Part shown: positions 42,172 through 52,896 of the stretch, one piece after another
How the letters are laid out: every line of letters starts with the position of its first letter
Numbering within the stretch: the stretch's first letter is position 1
Assembly (NCBI GenBank): GCA_029977805.1
Contig: JAPOKE010000002.1
Coordinates: forward strand, 1 to 52,936
Source of the DNA: Phenylobacterium parvum
GTDB lineage: Bacteria; Pseudomonadota; Alphaproteobacteria; Caulobacterales; Caulobacteraceae
Direction of reading: 5' to 3'
Length of the DNA: 52,936 nucleotides
Made by a program: the position numbers and the translations under genes
The notes under the pieces: generated by a model
What the model was told of the DNA's origin: nothing
Database searches by the model: none
Seen by the model: the letters and a program-made list of their open reading frames with translations, nothing else

Positions 42172-42963
42172 TCAGGCGCCGAGGAGGGCCCGGGTCGCCG
42201 CGGCGACGTCGTCCTGGCGCATCAGGCTTTCGCCCACCAGCATGGCCGTCGCTCCCGCCCGCGAGAGACGCTCGGCGTCCTGCCGGCTGAAGATCCCGCT
42301 CTCGGTGACAAGTCGAGCGTTTTCAGGGACCTGGGTGGCCAGTCTTTCCGTGACGGCGAGGTCGGTCACGAAGGTCCGCAGGTCGCGGTTGTTCACCCCG
42401 ACGAGGCGCGCCCCGAGAACTGCGGCCCGGCGCATCTCGTCCTCGTCGTGCACCTCGACGAGGGCGTCCATGCCCAGCCGGCCGGCCTCCGACATGAGTT
42501 CGGCGGCGAGGCCATCGTCGACCATGGCCAGAATCACGAGGATGGCGTCGGCGCCGAGGGCCCGGGATTCGGCCACCTGCCAGGGATCGACCAGGAAGTC
42601 CTTGCGCAGGCAGGGCAGGGCGGTCGCCGCCCGCGCCGCGACGAGGTAGGCGTCGTCCCCCTGGAAGCTCGGGCCGTCGGTCAGCACCGACAGGCAGGCC
42701 GCGCCGCCCTCGGCATAGGCGCGGGCCAGGACGGGCGGGTCGAAGTCGGCGCGGATGAGCCCCTTGGACGGCGAGGCCTTCTTGATCTCGGCGATCAGGG
42801 CCAGTCGCCCGGGGCCGGAGGCGGCCTCGAGGGCGGCGGCGAAGCCCCGGGGCGGGGATGCGATCGCTGCAGCCGCCTCGACCTGCGCCTGCGACCGGGC
42901 GGCCTTGCGCCCGGCGACGTCGGCGCGCTTGTAGTCGGCGATCCGGGCGAGGATGTCGGTCAT
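42172..42963 (-). CDS. trpC: indole-3-glycerol phosphate synthase
   Basis: This TIM-barrel enzyme makes indole-3-glycerol phosphate, the fourth step of tryptophan synthesis. It is 263 aa, without a fused TrpF. Motifs are [17 protein letters not shown] (catalytic Lys region), [13 protein letters not shown], and [10 protein letters not shown] and VTESGIFSR near the C-terminus. The ATG at 42963 overlaps the trpD stop by 4 bp. In rhizobia, as I recall, moaC and moeA come next; here lexA follows directly. Confidence 0.96.
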   Translation of the reverse strand: MTDILARIADYKRADVAGRKAARSQAQVEAAAAIASPPRGFAAALEAASGPGRLALIAEIKKASPSKGLIRADFDPPVLARAYAEGGAACLSVLTDGPSFQGDDAYLVAARAATALPCLRKDFLVDPWQVAESRALGADAILVILAMVDDGLAAELMSEAGRLGMDALVEVHDEDEMRRAAVLGARLVGVNNRDLRTFVTDLAVTERLATQVPENARLVTESGIFSRQDAERLSRAGATAMLVGESLMRQDDVAAATRALLGA

Positions 42964-43976
42964 CGGCCGTTCGAGATCCGGACGAGGGCGTCCAGGGCGG
43001 CGAGCGCCCGGCCGTCGTCGATCACCTGGCCGGCGAGGCGGACGCCCTCGGCCAGGGTGCGGACCCGGTCCCCGACGAGGAAGGCCGCTGCGGCGTTGAG
43101 CAGGACGATGTGCCGGTAGGCGCCCGGGGCGCCGGAAAGCAGCGCGCGCAGGGCCTCGGCGTTGTGCTGGGGGTCGCCCCCGACGAGGTCCTCCAGCCGG
43201 CCCTCGGGGATACCGGCTTCCGACGGGCGCACGGTGAAGCGCCGCAGGGCGCCGTCCTTCAGCTCCACCACCTCGGTCTCGCCGGTGGTGGTCAGCTCGT
43301 CCATGCCCTGGCCGTGCACCACCCAGGCGCGCTCCGAGCCCAGGTCGCGCAGGACCTCGGCGAGGGGTTCGAGCCAGGCGGCGTCGAACACGCCCAGCAC
43401 CTGGCGGCGGGCGCCGGCGGGGTTGGTCAGGGGACCCAGCAGGTTGAACAGGGTCCGGAAGCCCAGTTCGGCGCGGATCGGGGAGACATGGCGCATCGCG
43501 CCGTGATGGGCCTGGGCGAAGAGGAAGCAGACCCCGGCCTCCTCCAGCGCCTTCAGCTGTCGGTCGGGATGGGCGGCGATCTCCACCCCCAGGGCGGCGA
43601 GGACGTCGGCCGTCCCGGACTTCGAGGACAGGGCGCGGTTGCCATGCTTGGCCACCTTCAGGCCGCCGCCCGCCGCCACGAAGGCCACGGCGGTCGAGAC
43701 GTTCAGGGTGTGCAGGCCGTCGCCGCCCGTGCCGCAGACGTCCAGGGTGGGGAATGGGACTTCAAGCCGCACGGCGGCGGCGCGCATGGCGCGGGCGCCT
43801 GCGGCGATCTCGCCGGGGGTCTCGCCGCGCATGCGAAGGGCCGTCAGGGCCGCGCCCACCTGGGCGGGCGAGGGTTCGCCCTTCAGGCAGGCGGTGAAGA
43901 AGGCCTCGGCCTCGGCGGCGTCGAGCACCTGTCCGGCGGCGAGCCGGCCCAGCAGCGGGCGGAAGGTCTCAGACAC
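42960..43976 (-). CDS. trpD: anthranilate phosphoribosyltransferase
   Basis: This enzyme transfers phosphoribose to anthranilate in step two of tryptophan synthesis. It is 338 aa. The PRPP-binding motif [16 protein letters not shown] and the [21 protein letters not shown] segment are complete. The start is GTG at 43976, inside the end of trpG (8-bp overlap), and the stop overlaps trpC, giving a tightly coupled trpGDC block. Confidence 0.96.
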   Translation of the reverse strand: MSETFRPLLGRLAAGQVLDAAEAEAFFTACLKGEPSPAQVGAALTALRMRGETPGEIAAGARAMRAAAVRLEVPFPTLDVCGTGGDGLHTLNVSTAVAFVAAGGGLKVAKHGNRALSSKSGTADVLAALGVEIAAHPDRQLKALEEAGVCFLFAQAHHGAMRHVSPIRAELGFRTLFNLLGPLTNPAGARRQVLGVFDAAWLEPLAEVLRDLGSERAWVVHGQGMDELTTTGETEVVELKDGALRRFTVRPSEAGIPEGRLEDLVGGDPQHNAEALRALLSGAPGAYRHIVLLNAAAAFLVGDRVRTLAEGVRLAGQVIDDGRALAALDALVRISNGR

Positions 43977-44550
43977 GGGCCCGGGCCGCGAGTTCCAGGA
44001 AGTTGCCCAGCAGCTTGTGGCCGCCCTCGGTGGCGATGGACTCCGGGTGGAACTGGACGCCGTGGACCGGCCGCGAGCGGTGCTGCAGGCCCATGATCTC
44101 GCCGTCGTCGGTCCAGGCCGTCACCTCCAGGCAGTCCGGCAGGCTGGCCTGTTCAACGGCAAGGCTGTGGTAGCGGGTGGCGGTGAAGGGATTGGGCAGG
44201 TCAGCGAAGACCCCCTTGCCCGAATGACGGATCGCGCTGGTCTTGCCGTGCATCAGGGCCTTGGCCCGGACCACCCGGCCGCCAAAGGCCTGGCCGATCG
44301 ACTGGTGTCCCAGGCAGACGCCCAGGATCGGCAGGTGATCGGGCGCCCGCTGCAGGAGTCCCAGGCAGATCCCCGCCTCGTCCGGCGAACAGGGGCCCGG
44401 TGAAAGGAGGACGGCGTCGGGCTTCAGGGCGAGGGCCGCCTCGACGCTCAGGTCGTCATTACGGTGGACGCGCGTCTCCGCCCCCAGTTCGTTCAGGTAA
44501 TGAACCAGGTTGTAGGTGAAGCTGTCGTAGTTATCGATCATCAGGATCAT
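43969..44550 (-). CDS. trpG: anthranilate synthase component II (glutamine amidotransferase)
   Basis: This class I glutaminase supplies ammonia to TrpE. It is 193 aa. [15 protein letters not shown] at the start, the nucleophile Cys79 in [15 protein letters not shown] and the His/Glu pair in [13 protein letters not shown] are present. It heads the minus-strand trpGDC operon. The partner trpE lies about 1.3 kb away (nearest ends 44550 and 45896), separated by a + strand small gene and a DUF481 gene. Confidence 0.96.
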   Translation of the reverse strand: MILMIDNYDSFTYNLVHYLNELGAETRVHRNDDLSVEAALALKPDAVLLSPGPCSPDEAGICLGLLQRAPDHLPILGVCLGHQSIGQAFGGRVVRAKALMHGKTSAIRHSGKGVFADLPNPFTATRYHSLAVEQASLPDCLEVTAWTDDGEIMGLQHRSRPVHGVQFHPESIATEGGHKLLGNFLELAARARV

Positions 44551-44626
44551 GGACCTGTCCCTAGTGAAACCGGGGCCGGAGGGAAAGCCTGATTGTCATG
44601 CCGGCCCGCCGGAGACACGCTGGGGC

Positions 44627-44806
44627 ATGGATCAGGATGATTCCCGACCGGGGGCGGTCAGCCCCGACGAAATGGCCCGCGCCAAGGCCCTGCTCGAGAC
44701 TCCTCGGCGCCGTGACGGAACCTGGGCGGCCCTGGCCGCCGCGGCGTTCGCGGCCGCCACCGCCCTGGCCCTCGCCGCCGCCGTCATCCTCGCCCCGACC
44801 CCCTGA
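44627..44806 (+). CDS. small hypothetical single-helix membrane protein
   Basis: This 59-aa reading from ATG 44627 starts with an acidic, polar segment (MDQDDSRPGAVSPDEMARAK), a basic stretch TPRRRDG and one strongly hydrophobic Ala-rich helix (about residues 33-55), ending ILAPTP. Tail-in or tail-anchored topology is likely. It is divergent from trpG and convergent with the DUF481 gene, and a hairpin covers its stop. I know no function. The ATG is preceded by CGCTGGGGC, a weak ribosome-binding site, so expression is uncertain. Confidence 0.5.
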   Translation: MDQDDSRPGAVSPDEMARAKALLETPRRRDGTWAALAAAAFAAATALALAAAVILAPTP

Positions 44807-44837
44807 AGCCGCCTGGGCGGGGGTCGGGCGGAGGTTT
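44794..44837 (+). terminator. hairpin at the end of the small hypothetical gene
   Basis: A perfect 10-bp stem, CCCGACCCCC (44794-44803) with GGGGGTCGGG (44819-44828), 15-nt loop, followed by a weak TTT (44835-44837). The left arm overlaps the last codons of the + strand gene and the hairpin sits between convergent genes. The short T tract makes termination efficiency uncertain. Confidence 0.5.
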
Positions 44838-44845
44838 CCGGTTCC

Positions 44846-45763
44846 TCAGAAGGAATAGACCAGCGAGGCGCGCGTGGTGGTGTCGGTCTGCTCGCGGCCG
44901 ACGGGCGGGTCGGACTCGTTGCGGATGTTGAAGGACAGGCGCGCCGCCAGCGAGCCCGACAGCCGGGTGGTCAGGGCGGTGGTCGATTCCAGCGTGTTGC
45001 TGCGGCTGTCGATGTAGGCGACGGCGACTTCCGAGAGCGAGGTGTTCTCGTTGATGTCCCAGACCAGCCGGCCGCCCAGGCGTCCCCCGATGGTGGACTC
45101 GCTGTAGTCCTTCTCCGGAATGGAGACCTGCGGGCGGACATATTCGGTCTGCCGGGCGGCGACGCTGGCGTCGACATCGAGGTGCAGGGTCTTCTGGTCG
45201 ATCACCCGGTAACCGACACCGAGGGACTCGGCGAACCGGCGGTCGATGCCGGCGAAGACGTCCTTCTCCCAGCTCAGGGCGCCGACGGCGTAGAGCCTGT
45301 CGGTGATCTTGTAGTTGCCCTCGTAGCCGGCGAAGTAGCGCTCCTTGGTCTTGACGCCCTCGGTCTCGCGGTAGTCGGCGATGGCGTCGACCCGGTGCCG
45401 CCACTTGAGCGACTCCTTCTTGAGGCCAAGCCCCAGGGCCAGGCCGGATTCCTCGGCGTTGCCGGTGGAGACGAAGCCCCCGGCCTCGCCCTGGCCGGTC
45501 CAGCCTTCGAGGAAGGTCTGGCTGGACAGCTTCTCGATCCGAGCCGCCTCGGCGGCGGCGTTGATCTCGGCCACCCGCGCGTCGATCTCGGCGGCGGAAG
45601 CGGGGTTGGTCTGCTTGGCGATGTCGGCCACCACCTTGAGCTTGGCCGGGTCCTTGGCGGCGGCCTCGATCATCGAGGCGACGCCTGCGGGGATGGGGTC
45701 GGCGGCGGCGACGGCGGGCGCGGCGAGGGCCGCGAGGAGGGCGACAGCGGTGAGGCTTCTCAT
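44846..45763 (-). CDS. DUF481 family outer-membrane beta-barrel protein
   Basis: This is a YdiY-like (DUF481) protein of 305 aa from ATG 45763. A signal peptide MRSLTAVALLAALAAPAVAA is followed by a helical, Ala/Glu-rich part (about residues 25-85). A beta-rich region with alternating polar/hydrophobic strands follows and ends in Phe (ASLVYSF), a typical outer-membrane barrel end. The start at 45763 gives a clean signal peptide; a frame ten codons longer does not. Function in this family is not defined. It is an insert between trpE and trpGDC. Confidence 0.82.
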   Translation of the reverse strand: MRSLTAVALLAALAAPAVAAADPIPAGVASMIEAAAKDPAKLKVVADIAKQTNPASAAEIDARVAEINAAAEAARIEKLSSQTFLEGWTGQGEAGGFVSTGNAEESGLALGLGLKKESLKWRHRVDAIADYRETEGVKTKERYFAGYEGNYKITDRLYAVGALSWEKDVFAGIDRRFAESLGVGYRVIDQKTLHLDVDASVAARQTEYVRPQVSIPEKDYSESTIGGRLGGRLVWDINENTSLSEVAVAYIDSRSNTLESTTALTTRLSGSLAARLSFNIRNESDPPVGREQTDTTTRASLVYSF

Positions 45764-45895
45764 GGAGGGCTCCGTCAGGGGACTTGCGGACAACGCCGGG
45801 GCATGACCCGGGCGAATGCGGCGTGGAAGTGGGTTTGAAGTTTGACGCCGGTCACTGCGGGTTATCGCGCAGGCGGCGAATCCGCACCAGTCCGG

Positions 45896-47428
45896 TCAGA
45901 CGAAGCGCCAGGCCTCCTCGGCCGCCCGGCGGAGGGCCCGGGCCTTGTGCAAAGTCTCGTCGTACTCGGCGTCGGCGTCGCTGTCGGCCACGACACCGCC
46001 GCCGGCCTGGATGTGCATGATCCCGTCCTTGAAGCAGGCGGTGCGCAGGACGATGCAGGTGTCCACCGACCCGTCCGCCCCGAAATAGCCCACGGCCCCG
46101 GCGTAGGCGATGCCGCGCTTCTCGATCTCGAGTTCGTCGATGATCTGCATGGCCCGCACCTTGGGCGCGCCGGACAGCGTGCCTGCGGGAAGGGCGGCCA
46201 TCAGCACGTCGACGGGGTCGAGGCCGTCCGGGGCGTCGCCCTCGACGTTCGAGACCAGGTGCATGACGTGGCTGTAGCGCTCGACGAAGAAGCTGGCGGT
46301 GACCCGCACGTGCGGACCCGCCGCCTGCGGGGCGGGGGCGTTGGCGCCGGCGGCGTTCAGCATGGCCACCCGGCCGACGTCATTGCGGCCGAGGTCCAGC
46401 AGCATGAGGTGCTCGGCCCGCTCCTTGGGGTCGGCGATGAGCTCGGCCTCGAGGGCGAGGTCCTCCTCCGGCGTCGCGCCGCGCGGGCGGGTCCCGGCGA
46501 TGGGCCGGATGGTGATCTTGCCGTCGCGCAGGCGGACCAGGATCTCGGGCGAGGAGCCCGCCAGCTGGAAGTCGCCGAAGTTCAGGTAGAACAGGAAGGG
46601 CGAGGGATTGGTCCGCCTGAGCGACCGGTAGAGGGCGAAGGGGTCGTGCGGGAAGGGCGCGCGGAACCTGTGGCTGGGCACCACCTGGAAGATGTCGCCG
46701 GCGGCGATGTAGGCCTTGGCCCGGTCCACGACGGTCCGGTAGTCCTCGCGGCTGACAGGCGTTGTGAAACGGTCCGGCTCCGGCGTGGCGGAGCCCGTCG
46801 GCAGGGGCGTCGGCCGCGCCAGGTCCGACCGGACGGCCTCGAGCCGCGCGCCGGCGGCGGCCCAGGCCGCTTCGGCGCCTGTCCCCGAGGGCCGGACGGT
46901 GGTGGCCAGCAGGATCTCCTGCGCGATGCCGTCGAAGACGGCGACCACGGAGGGACGGATCATCACGGCGTCTGGCAGGCCCATCGTGTCGGGGTTCACG
47001 CCGGGAAGGCGCTCGACCAGGCGGATCATGTCGTAGCCCACCGCGCCGAAGACCCCGGCGGTCATGGGCGGCAGGCCCGGCGGCAGCTCGAGGCGCGAGG
47101 CCGACACCAGGTCACGCAGGGAATCTAGGGCGCCGCCCGGCTGGGGGGTGAAGCGGCCGGCGGCGATGTCCTCGCCTTCGGCGACCTCCGCGGCGTCGCC
47201 CCGGCAGCGCCAGACCAGATCGGGCTTCAGGGCGATGACCGAGTAGCGGCCGCGCCAGGCTCCGCCCTCGACGCTTTCGAAGAGGAAGGCGTAGGGGTGG
47301 CCGTTGCCGATCTTCAGGTAGGCCGAGACCGGGTTCTCGAGGTCGTCGATCAGCCGCGTCCAGACCACCTGGGCCCGGCCGGCGGCGTAGGCCTCGGCGA
47401 AGGCGGGGAAGCCGGGTTCGAGCTTCAC
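45896..47428 (-). CDS. trpE: anthranilate synthase component I
   Basis: This enzyme converts chorismate to anthranilate with ammonia from TrpG. It is 510 aa. The feedback-inhibition loop region is near the N-terminus, and the chorismate-binding C-terminal half contains FQVVPSHRF, FYLNFGDFQLAGSSPE, IAGTRPRG and VTASFFVERYSHVMHLVSN, ending in the conserved AGGGVVADSDADAEYDE. The GTG start at 47428 overlaps the ppiD stop (GTGA), so translation is coupled to ppiD. No leader peptide or attenuator is apparent. Confidence 0.96.
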   Translation of the reverse strand: MKLEPGFPAFAEAYAAGRAQVVWTRLIDDLENPVSAYLKIGNGHPYAFLFESVEGGAWRGRYSVIALKPDLVWRCRGDAAEVAEGEDIAAGRFTPQPGGALDSLRDLVSASRLELPPGLPPMTAGVFGAVGYDMIRLVERLPGVNPDTMGLPDAVMIRPSVVAVFDGIAQEILLATTVRPSGTGAEAAWAAAGARLEAVRSDLARPTPLPTGSATPEPDRFTTPVSREDYRTVVDRAKAYIAAGDIFQVVPSHRFRAPFPHDPFALYRSLRRTNPSPFLFYLNFGDFQLAGSSPEILVRLRDGKITIRPIAGTRPRGATPEEDLALEAELIADPKERAEHLMLLDLGRNDVGRVAMLNAAGANAPAPQAAGPHVRVTASFFVERYSHVMHLVSNVEGDAPDGLDPVDVLMAALPAGTLSGAPKVRAMQIIDELEIEKRGIAYAGAVGYFGADGSVDTCIVLRTACFKDGIMHIQAGGGVVADSDADAEYDETLHKARALRRAAEEAWRFV

Positions 47429-49371
47429 TTGCCGGCGGCCTCTTTCCCGCCCTTGGCCGCGCCGTCCTTCGCGCCGTCCGTCTTGGGCGGTTCGACGCCG
47501 AGGGTCTGGCGCGCCAGGGCCGGATCGGTGCGCACCTTGAGGATGGCCCGGGCGTAGCGCGGCATGCGCGCGCCGATTTCCTCGAACAGGGTCATGCCCA
47601 GCTGGGGCCGGACCTGCTCGACGGCCCGGGCGTTGTCGGCGACGGCCGGCGGCGTGATCGCATCGACCTTGCCGACGACGAGGGCGAAGGCGTTCGCGGC
47701 CTGGGCGACGAAGACGCCGCCCTTGCCGGCGCTGAAGGCCTGGGCGAAGCCCTCCTGGGACAGCGGGCCGCCCTGGCCGGCGCCCTGGCGGGTCAGGCCG
47801 GGAATGCGCTCGGGACGCGCGCCGATGCTGGCGGCCACGGCGGCGAGGTCCTCGCCCTTGCGCACCCGGCCGGCGAGTTCATCGGCCTTGGCCCGCAGGC
47901 GCCGCGCCATCTCCTGGCTCATCCAGGCCCGGGCGAGGGGCTGGCGGATCTCCGCCAGGGGCGGCAGGGCGCGGGGGATGATCTTGTCGACGCGGACGAC
48001 GAAGGACTCGCCCTGGCCTTCGTCCTCGATCTGGCTCTCGCCGCCCTCGGGCAGGCGGAAGGCGGTCTGGACGAGCCGCGCGGACAGGCCGGTCACGGGC
48101 CGGCCGGTGGGGTCGAAGCCCTGTTCCGCGACCGGGCCGAGGGTGGTCACCGGGACCCCGGCCTTCGCGGCCGCCTCGTCCAGGTTGGCCCCGCCCGCGT
48201 GGGCGTCGTCATAGGCCTGGCTGATCTCGTAGACCTTCTCGGCGGCGACGGTCTTGCGGGCCTCGGCCTCGAGCATGGGCCGGGCCTCCTCCAGCGTCAC
48301 GACCCGCCCCGGTGTAATCCCGGTGACCTTGACCACGGCCAGGCCCAGGTCGCCCTGCACCACGCGGACCTCGCCGCTGGCCATGCCGAAGGCCGCCTCG
48401 CCCACCTTCGCGTCGACGACCGCCGTGCGCGGCTTGTCGGCGTAGAGGACCGGGTCCACCCCGGCGGAGCGGGCGACGGCGGCGGCGTCCTCGCCCTTGC
48501 CGAGCCGGTCGGCCAGGCCGCGGGCGCTGTTGGCGTCCTTGGCCGGGATCTGCACCAGCGAGCGCGTCTCCGGCCGGTTCAGCGAGTCCTTGCGGAAGTC
48601 GAACTGCTTGCGGATGTCGGCCTCGGTCACCTTCACCTGCCCGGCGAACTGGGCCGAGCTGAACCGCACCACGCTCAGAACCCGGAATTCCGGCCGCATC
48701 AGGCGCTCGGAATTGGCCTTCATGAACTCGGTCAGCTGGGCGTCGGTGGGCGGTGAGGGCGGCGTGACGGCGGCGGGGCCGACGGCGAAGACCGAGACGT
48801 CCCGCGCCTCCTGGGCGAAGATCACGGCGAGCGCGCCATAGGCCCGCGGCGGACGCAGGCCGTCCACGACCCCCGAGGCCAGGTGCGCCTGGGCGATGTC
48901 GTCGCGCACGCTGCGCTCGAACCGGGCGGGGGTCAGGTTGGCCCGCCCCAGGGCCTCCTGGTAGAGCCGCTTGTCGAAGCGGCCCGAGATGGGATCGAAG
49001 AAGGCCGGGATCTGCTGGATCTCGCGGGTCACCAGGGCGTCGGCCGGGCGGATGCCGATCTTGTCGATCAGGGCCGCCATGGCCTCCCGGTCGGCCAGCA
49101 TTTCCAGGACCCGCACGTCGAGCCGGTTCTCCACCGCCAGCTCATTGCTGATCTGCTGGCCGGACTGCTGCTCGACATTCTGCTTGGCCCGGTCCCACTC
49201 CGTCCGGAACTCGGCCGGGGTGATCACCCGCGAGCCCGCGTGCACCACCTCGTTCTTCGCCCGGGTCCGGAAGACGTCGCTCACGCCGAACACGGCGAAA
49301 CTGACGATCAGCAGGCCGATCAGGACGGCGGCGACCCAGGACTTTGCGAAGGCGCGGATGACGGCGAGCAT
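47425..49371 (-). CDS. ppiD: peptidyl-prolyl cis-trans isomerase PpiD-like (SurA N-domain + PpiC)
   Basis: This membrane-anchored periplasmic folding factor is 648 aa from ATG 49371. AAGGA lies 4 bp upstream. One N-terminal helix (SWVAAVLIGLLIVSFAVFG) anchors the protein. A SurA-like N-domain covers about residues 40-200, a degenerate parvulin/PpiC domain lies near residues 250-360, and a long helical C-part ends in Lys/Ala/Gly-rich sequence. It probably assists outer-membrane protein maturation. It is operonic with trpE (GTGA overlap). It diverges from tpiA with a 162-bp spacer. Confidence 0.88.
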   Translation of the reverse strand: MLAVIRAFAKSWVAAVLIGLLIVSFAVFGVSDVFRTRAKNEVVHAGSRVITPAEFRTEWDRAKQNVEQQSGQQISNELAVENRLDVRVLEMLADREAMAALIDKIGIRPADALVTREIQQIPAFFDPISGRFDKRLYQEALGRANLTPARFERSVRDDIAQAHLASGVVDGLRPPRAYGALAVIFAQEARDVSVFAVGPAAVTPPSPPTDAQLTEFMKANSERLMRPEFRVLSVVRFSSAQFAGQVKVTEADIRKQFDFRKDSLNRPETRSLVQIPAKDANSARGLADRLGKGEDAAAVARSAGVDPVLYADKPRTAVVDAKVGEAAFGMASGEVRVVQGDLGLAVVKVTGITPGRVVTLEEARPMLEAEARKTVAAEKVYEISQAYDDAHAGGANLDEAAAKAGVPVTTLGPVAEQGFDPTGRPVTGLSARLVQTAFRLPEGGESQIEDEGQGESFVVRVDKIIPRALPPLAEIRQPLARAWMSQEMARRLRAKADELAGRVRKGEDLAAVAASIGARPERIPGLTRQGAGQGGPLSQEGFAQAFSAGKGGVFVAQAANAFALVVGKVDAITPPAVADNARAVEQVRPQLGMTLFEEIGARMPRYARAILKVRTDPALARQTLGVEPPKTDGAKDGAAKGGKEAAGK

Positions 49372-49533
49372 GAAATCCTTCCAGGCCCGCGAACCGGGCG
49401 CATTGCACCGGCGGGTATAGAGGGTCGGGAGCGGGTGGAGCAAGCCGGGCCCGGACGCCATCCCGCGGGTGACAGCCGCCCCGGCGTGTCGTATCCGGCC
49501 GGAAATCCGGGATGGACGCGCAGGAGACGGGCG
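49372..49533. other. divergent ppiD-tpiA spacer
   Basis: This 162-bp stretch has no credible gene. It must hold promoters for both directions; I see no strong consensus element. The distal part carries the tpiA ribosome-binding site (CAGGAGACGGGCG before ATG 49534). Confidence 0.5.
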
Positions 49534-50271
49534 ATGGCGGCGAAGCTGGTCGTGGGCAACTGGAAGATGAATGGCCTGGGCGCCGCCCTGGACGAGGCCC
49601 GGGCCGTGGCGTCAGGCCTCGGCGCGACCTCCGCCCGGGTCGGCCTCTGCCCGCCGGCCACCCTGGTCGAGCGCATGGCGCGCGCCCTCGCCGGGACGCC
49701 CGTCCTGGTGGGCGGGCAGGACTGCCGCGCCGAGGTCTCCGGGGCCTTCACGGGCGATGTCTCCGCCGAGATGCTGGCCGACGCCGGGGCCGCCCTGGTC
49801 ATCCTCGGCCATTCCGAGCGCCGCGCCGGCTACGGCGAGACCGACGCCCTCGTCGCCGCCAAGGTCGAGGCCGCCCTGCGCGCCGGGCTCGAGCCCATCG
49901 TCTGCGTCGGCGAGACCCTGGCCGAGCGCGAGGCCGGCCGGGCCCTGGCGGTCGTGACCGGGCAGGTGAGGGGCTCCCTCCCGGCCGCCCTGGCCGGGCG
50001 CGCCTTCTCCCTGGCCTACGAGCCCGTCTGGGCCATCGGCACGGGCCTGACCCCCACCATCGCCCAGATCGAGGAGGTCCACGCCGCCGTCCGCGCCGAG
50101 CTGGTCTCGGTCCTGGGCCCGGCGGGCGCCCGGGCGCCCATCCTCTACGGCGGCTCGGTCAAGCCCTCCAATGCGGCGGAGATCCTGTCGGCGGCGGAGG
50201 TCGGCGGGGCCCTGGTCGGCGGCGCCTCCCTCAAGGCCCAGGACTTCCTCGGCATCCTCGCCGGCGCCTGA
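49534..50271 (+). CDS. tpiA: triose-phosphate isomerase
   Basis: This glycolytic enzyme interconverts dihydroxyacetone phosphate and glyceraldehyde 3-phosphate. It is 245 aa from ATG 49534. Catalytic residues are Lys11 (GNWKMNG), His93 (ILGHSERR) and Glu163 (AYEPVWAIGTG); the phosphate-binding YGGSVKPSNA and VGGASL motifs are near the C-terminus. The frame is open further upstream, but nothing there resembles the family. A 120-bp gap precedes secG. Confidence 0.97.
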   Translation: MAAKLVVGNWKMNGLGAALDEARAVASGLGATSARVGLCPPATLVERMARALAGTPVLVGGQDCRAEVSGAFTGDVSAEMLADAGAALVILGHSERRAGYGETDALVAAKVEAALRAGLEPIVCVGETLAEREAGRALAVVTGQVRGSLPAALAGRAFSLAYEPVWAIGTGLTPTIAQIEEVHAAVRAELVSVLGPAGARAPILYGGSVKPSNAAEILSAAEVGGALVGGASLKAQDFLGILAGA

Positions 50272-50391
50272 GCCTCCCCGGCGGATCCGCGCCGGTTCGC
50301 GCTTTCGCGGCGCCGGACTGGAAACCGGCCCCCGCCGATGCTAGATGAGCCGACTTCCCGGCCGACCCCGGCCTGATCCTGCGGTTCCTCC

Positions 50392-50835
50392 ATGCTCGGG
50401 CTCCTGCTCACCCTGCACATCATCGTCAGCGTCTGCCTTGCGGCGGTCGTCCTGCTCCAGCGCTCGGAGGGCGGGGCCCTCGGCATGGGCGGCGGGCCGA
50501 CCGGCTTCATGACCGCGCGGGGCGCCGGCGACCTCCTGACGCGGACCACCTGGATCCTCGGCACGGCCTTCTTCGTTCTCAGCCTGGCCCTGACCCTGGT
50601 CACCGGCCGCGAGAAGGCGGCCAGCTCCGTGGTCGACCGGGTGAAGGTGGAGTCCCTCTCTCCCGAGGCGCTCAAGGCCCGCCAGGCGCCCGCAGCGCCC
50701 CCCGCCGGAGCGCCGGCCCCGGCCGCGCCTTCGCCCTTCGAGGCGCCGCGGCCCAGCCTCGCTGATCCCTTCGGCGGCGCCCAGCCGGCCCCGGCTCAGC
50801 CTGCGCCCGCCCAGCCGGCGCCTGCGGGCAAGTAG
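50392..50835 (+). CDS. secG: preprotein translocase subunit SecG
   Basis: This small subunit of the SecYEG channel is 147 aa. Two hydrophobic helices (about residues 2-22 and 50-72) flank the conserved loop LLQRSEGGALGMGGG. The C-terminal 65 residues are an Ala/Pro-rich, disordered tail with three imperfect PAPAQ repeats before the end PAGK. The tail is longer than in E. coli SecG (110 aa) and looks like an alphaproteobacterial extension. pyrG follows after 68 bp. Confidence 0.93.
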   Translation: MLGLLLTLHIIVSVCLAAVVLLQRSEGGALGMGGGPTGFMTARGAGDLLTRTTWILGTAFFVLSLALTLVTGREKAASSVVDRVKVESLSPEALKARQAPAAPPAGAPAPAAPSPFEAPRPSLADPFGGAQPAPAQPAPAQPAPAGK

Positions 50836-50852
50836 AGTTCATCCACAGGTGA

Positions 50853-52544
<1,692 letters not shown>

Positions 52545-52561
52545 CCCGTTCCCGGCCCCGC

Positions 52562-52590
52562 TTGAATCCCCACGGCGATTGAGGCATAAG
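52562..52590 (+). promoter_or_regulatory. weak candidate promoter for rpmF
   Basis: TTGAAT (52562-52567), 17 bp, CATAAG (52585-52590), in the 111-bp gap between pyrG and rpmF. The match to a sigma-70-type promoter is modest and is based on spacing and position only. Confidence 0.3.
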
Positions 52591-52655
52591 CGCGCACCCC
52601 GACGCGCTCCGGTTTCCGCGGCCGTCCTTCCCCTGTCCGCCAGAGAGAGTCTCCC

Positions 52656-52838
52656 GTGGCCGTTCCGAAGCGAAAAACCTCCCCCTCGCGCCGCAACATG
52701 CGCCGCTCGCACCACGCCCTGGGGGCCAACAGCTACGTCGAGGACAAGGAAACCGGCGAGCTGAAGCGCCCGCACCACGTCGACCTGAAGACCGGCATGT
52801 ACAAGGGCCGCCAGGTCATCACGCCCAAGGAAGACTAG
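52656..52838 (+). CDS. rpmF: 50S ribosomal protein L32
   Basis: This large-subunit ribosomal protein is 60 aa from GTG 52656 ([20 protein letters not shown]). The body reads [20 protein letters not shown], typical of proteobacterial L32. No Cys is present, so it is the zinc-free form. It is preceded by an AGAGAGAG-like stretch as ribosome-binding region and followed by a terminator. Confidence 0.96.
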   Translation: MAVPKRKTSPSRRNMRRSHHALGANSYVEDKETGELKRPHHVDLKTGMYKGRQVITPKED

Positions 52839-52862
52839 GTCCTCCTGCAGCAACGGATTCGA

Positions 52863-52896
52863 AGGGCGCGGCGCCGAAGGGCCCCGCGCCCTTTTC
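52863..52896 (+). terminator. Rho-independent terminator after rpmF
   Basis: A perfect 10-bp stem, AAGGGCGCGG (52863-52872) with CCGCGCCCTT (52885-52894), with a 12-nt loop that can pair further inside (GCC-gaag-GGC), ending in TTTT (52893-52896) followed by C. It lies 25 bp after the rpmF stop. Confidence 0.85.
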
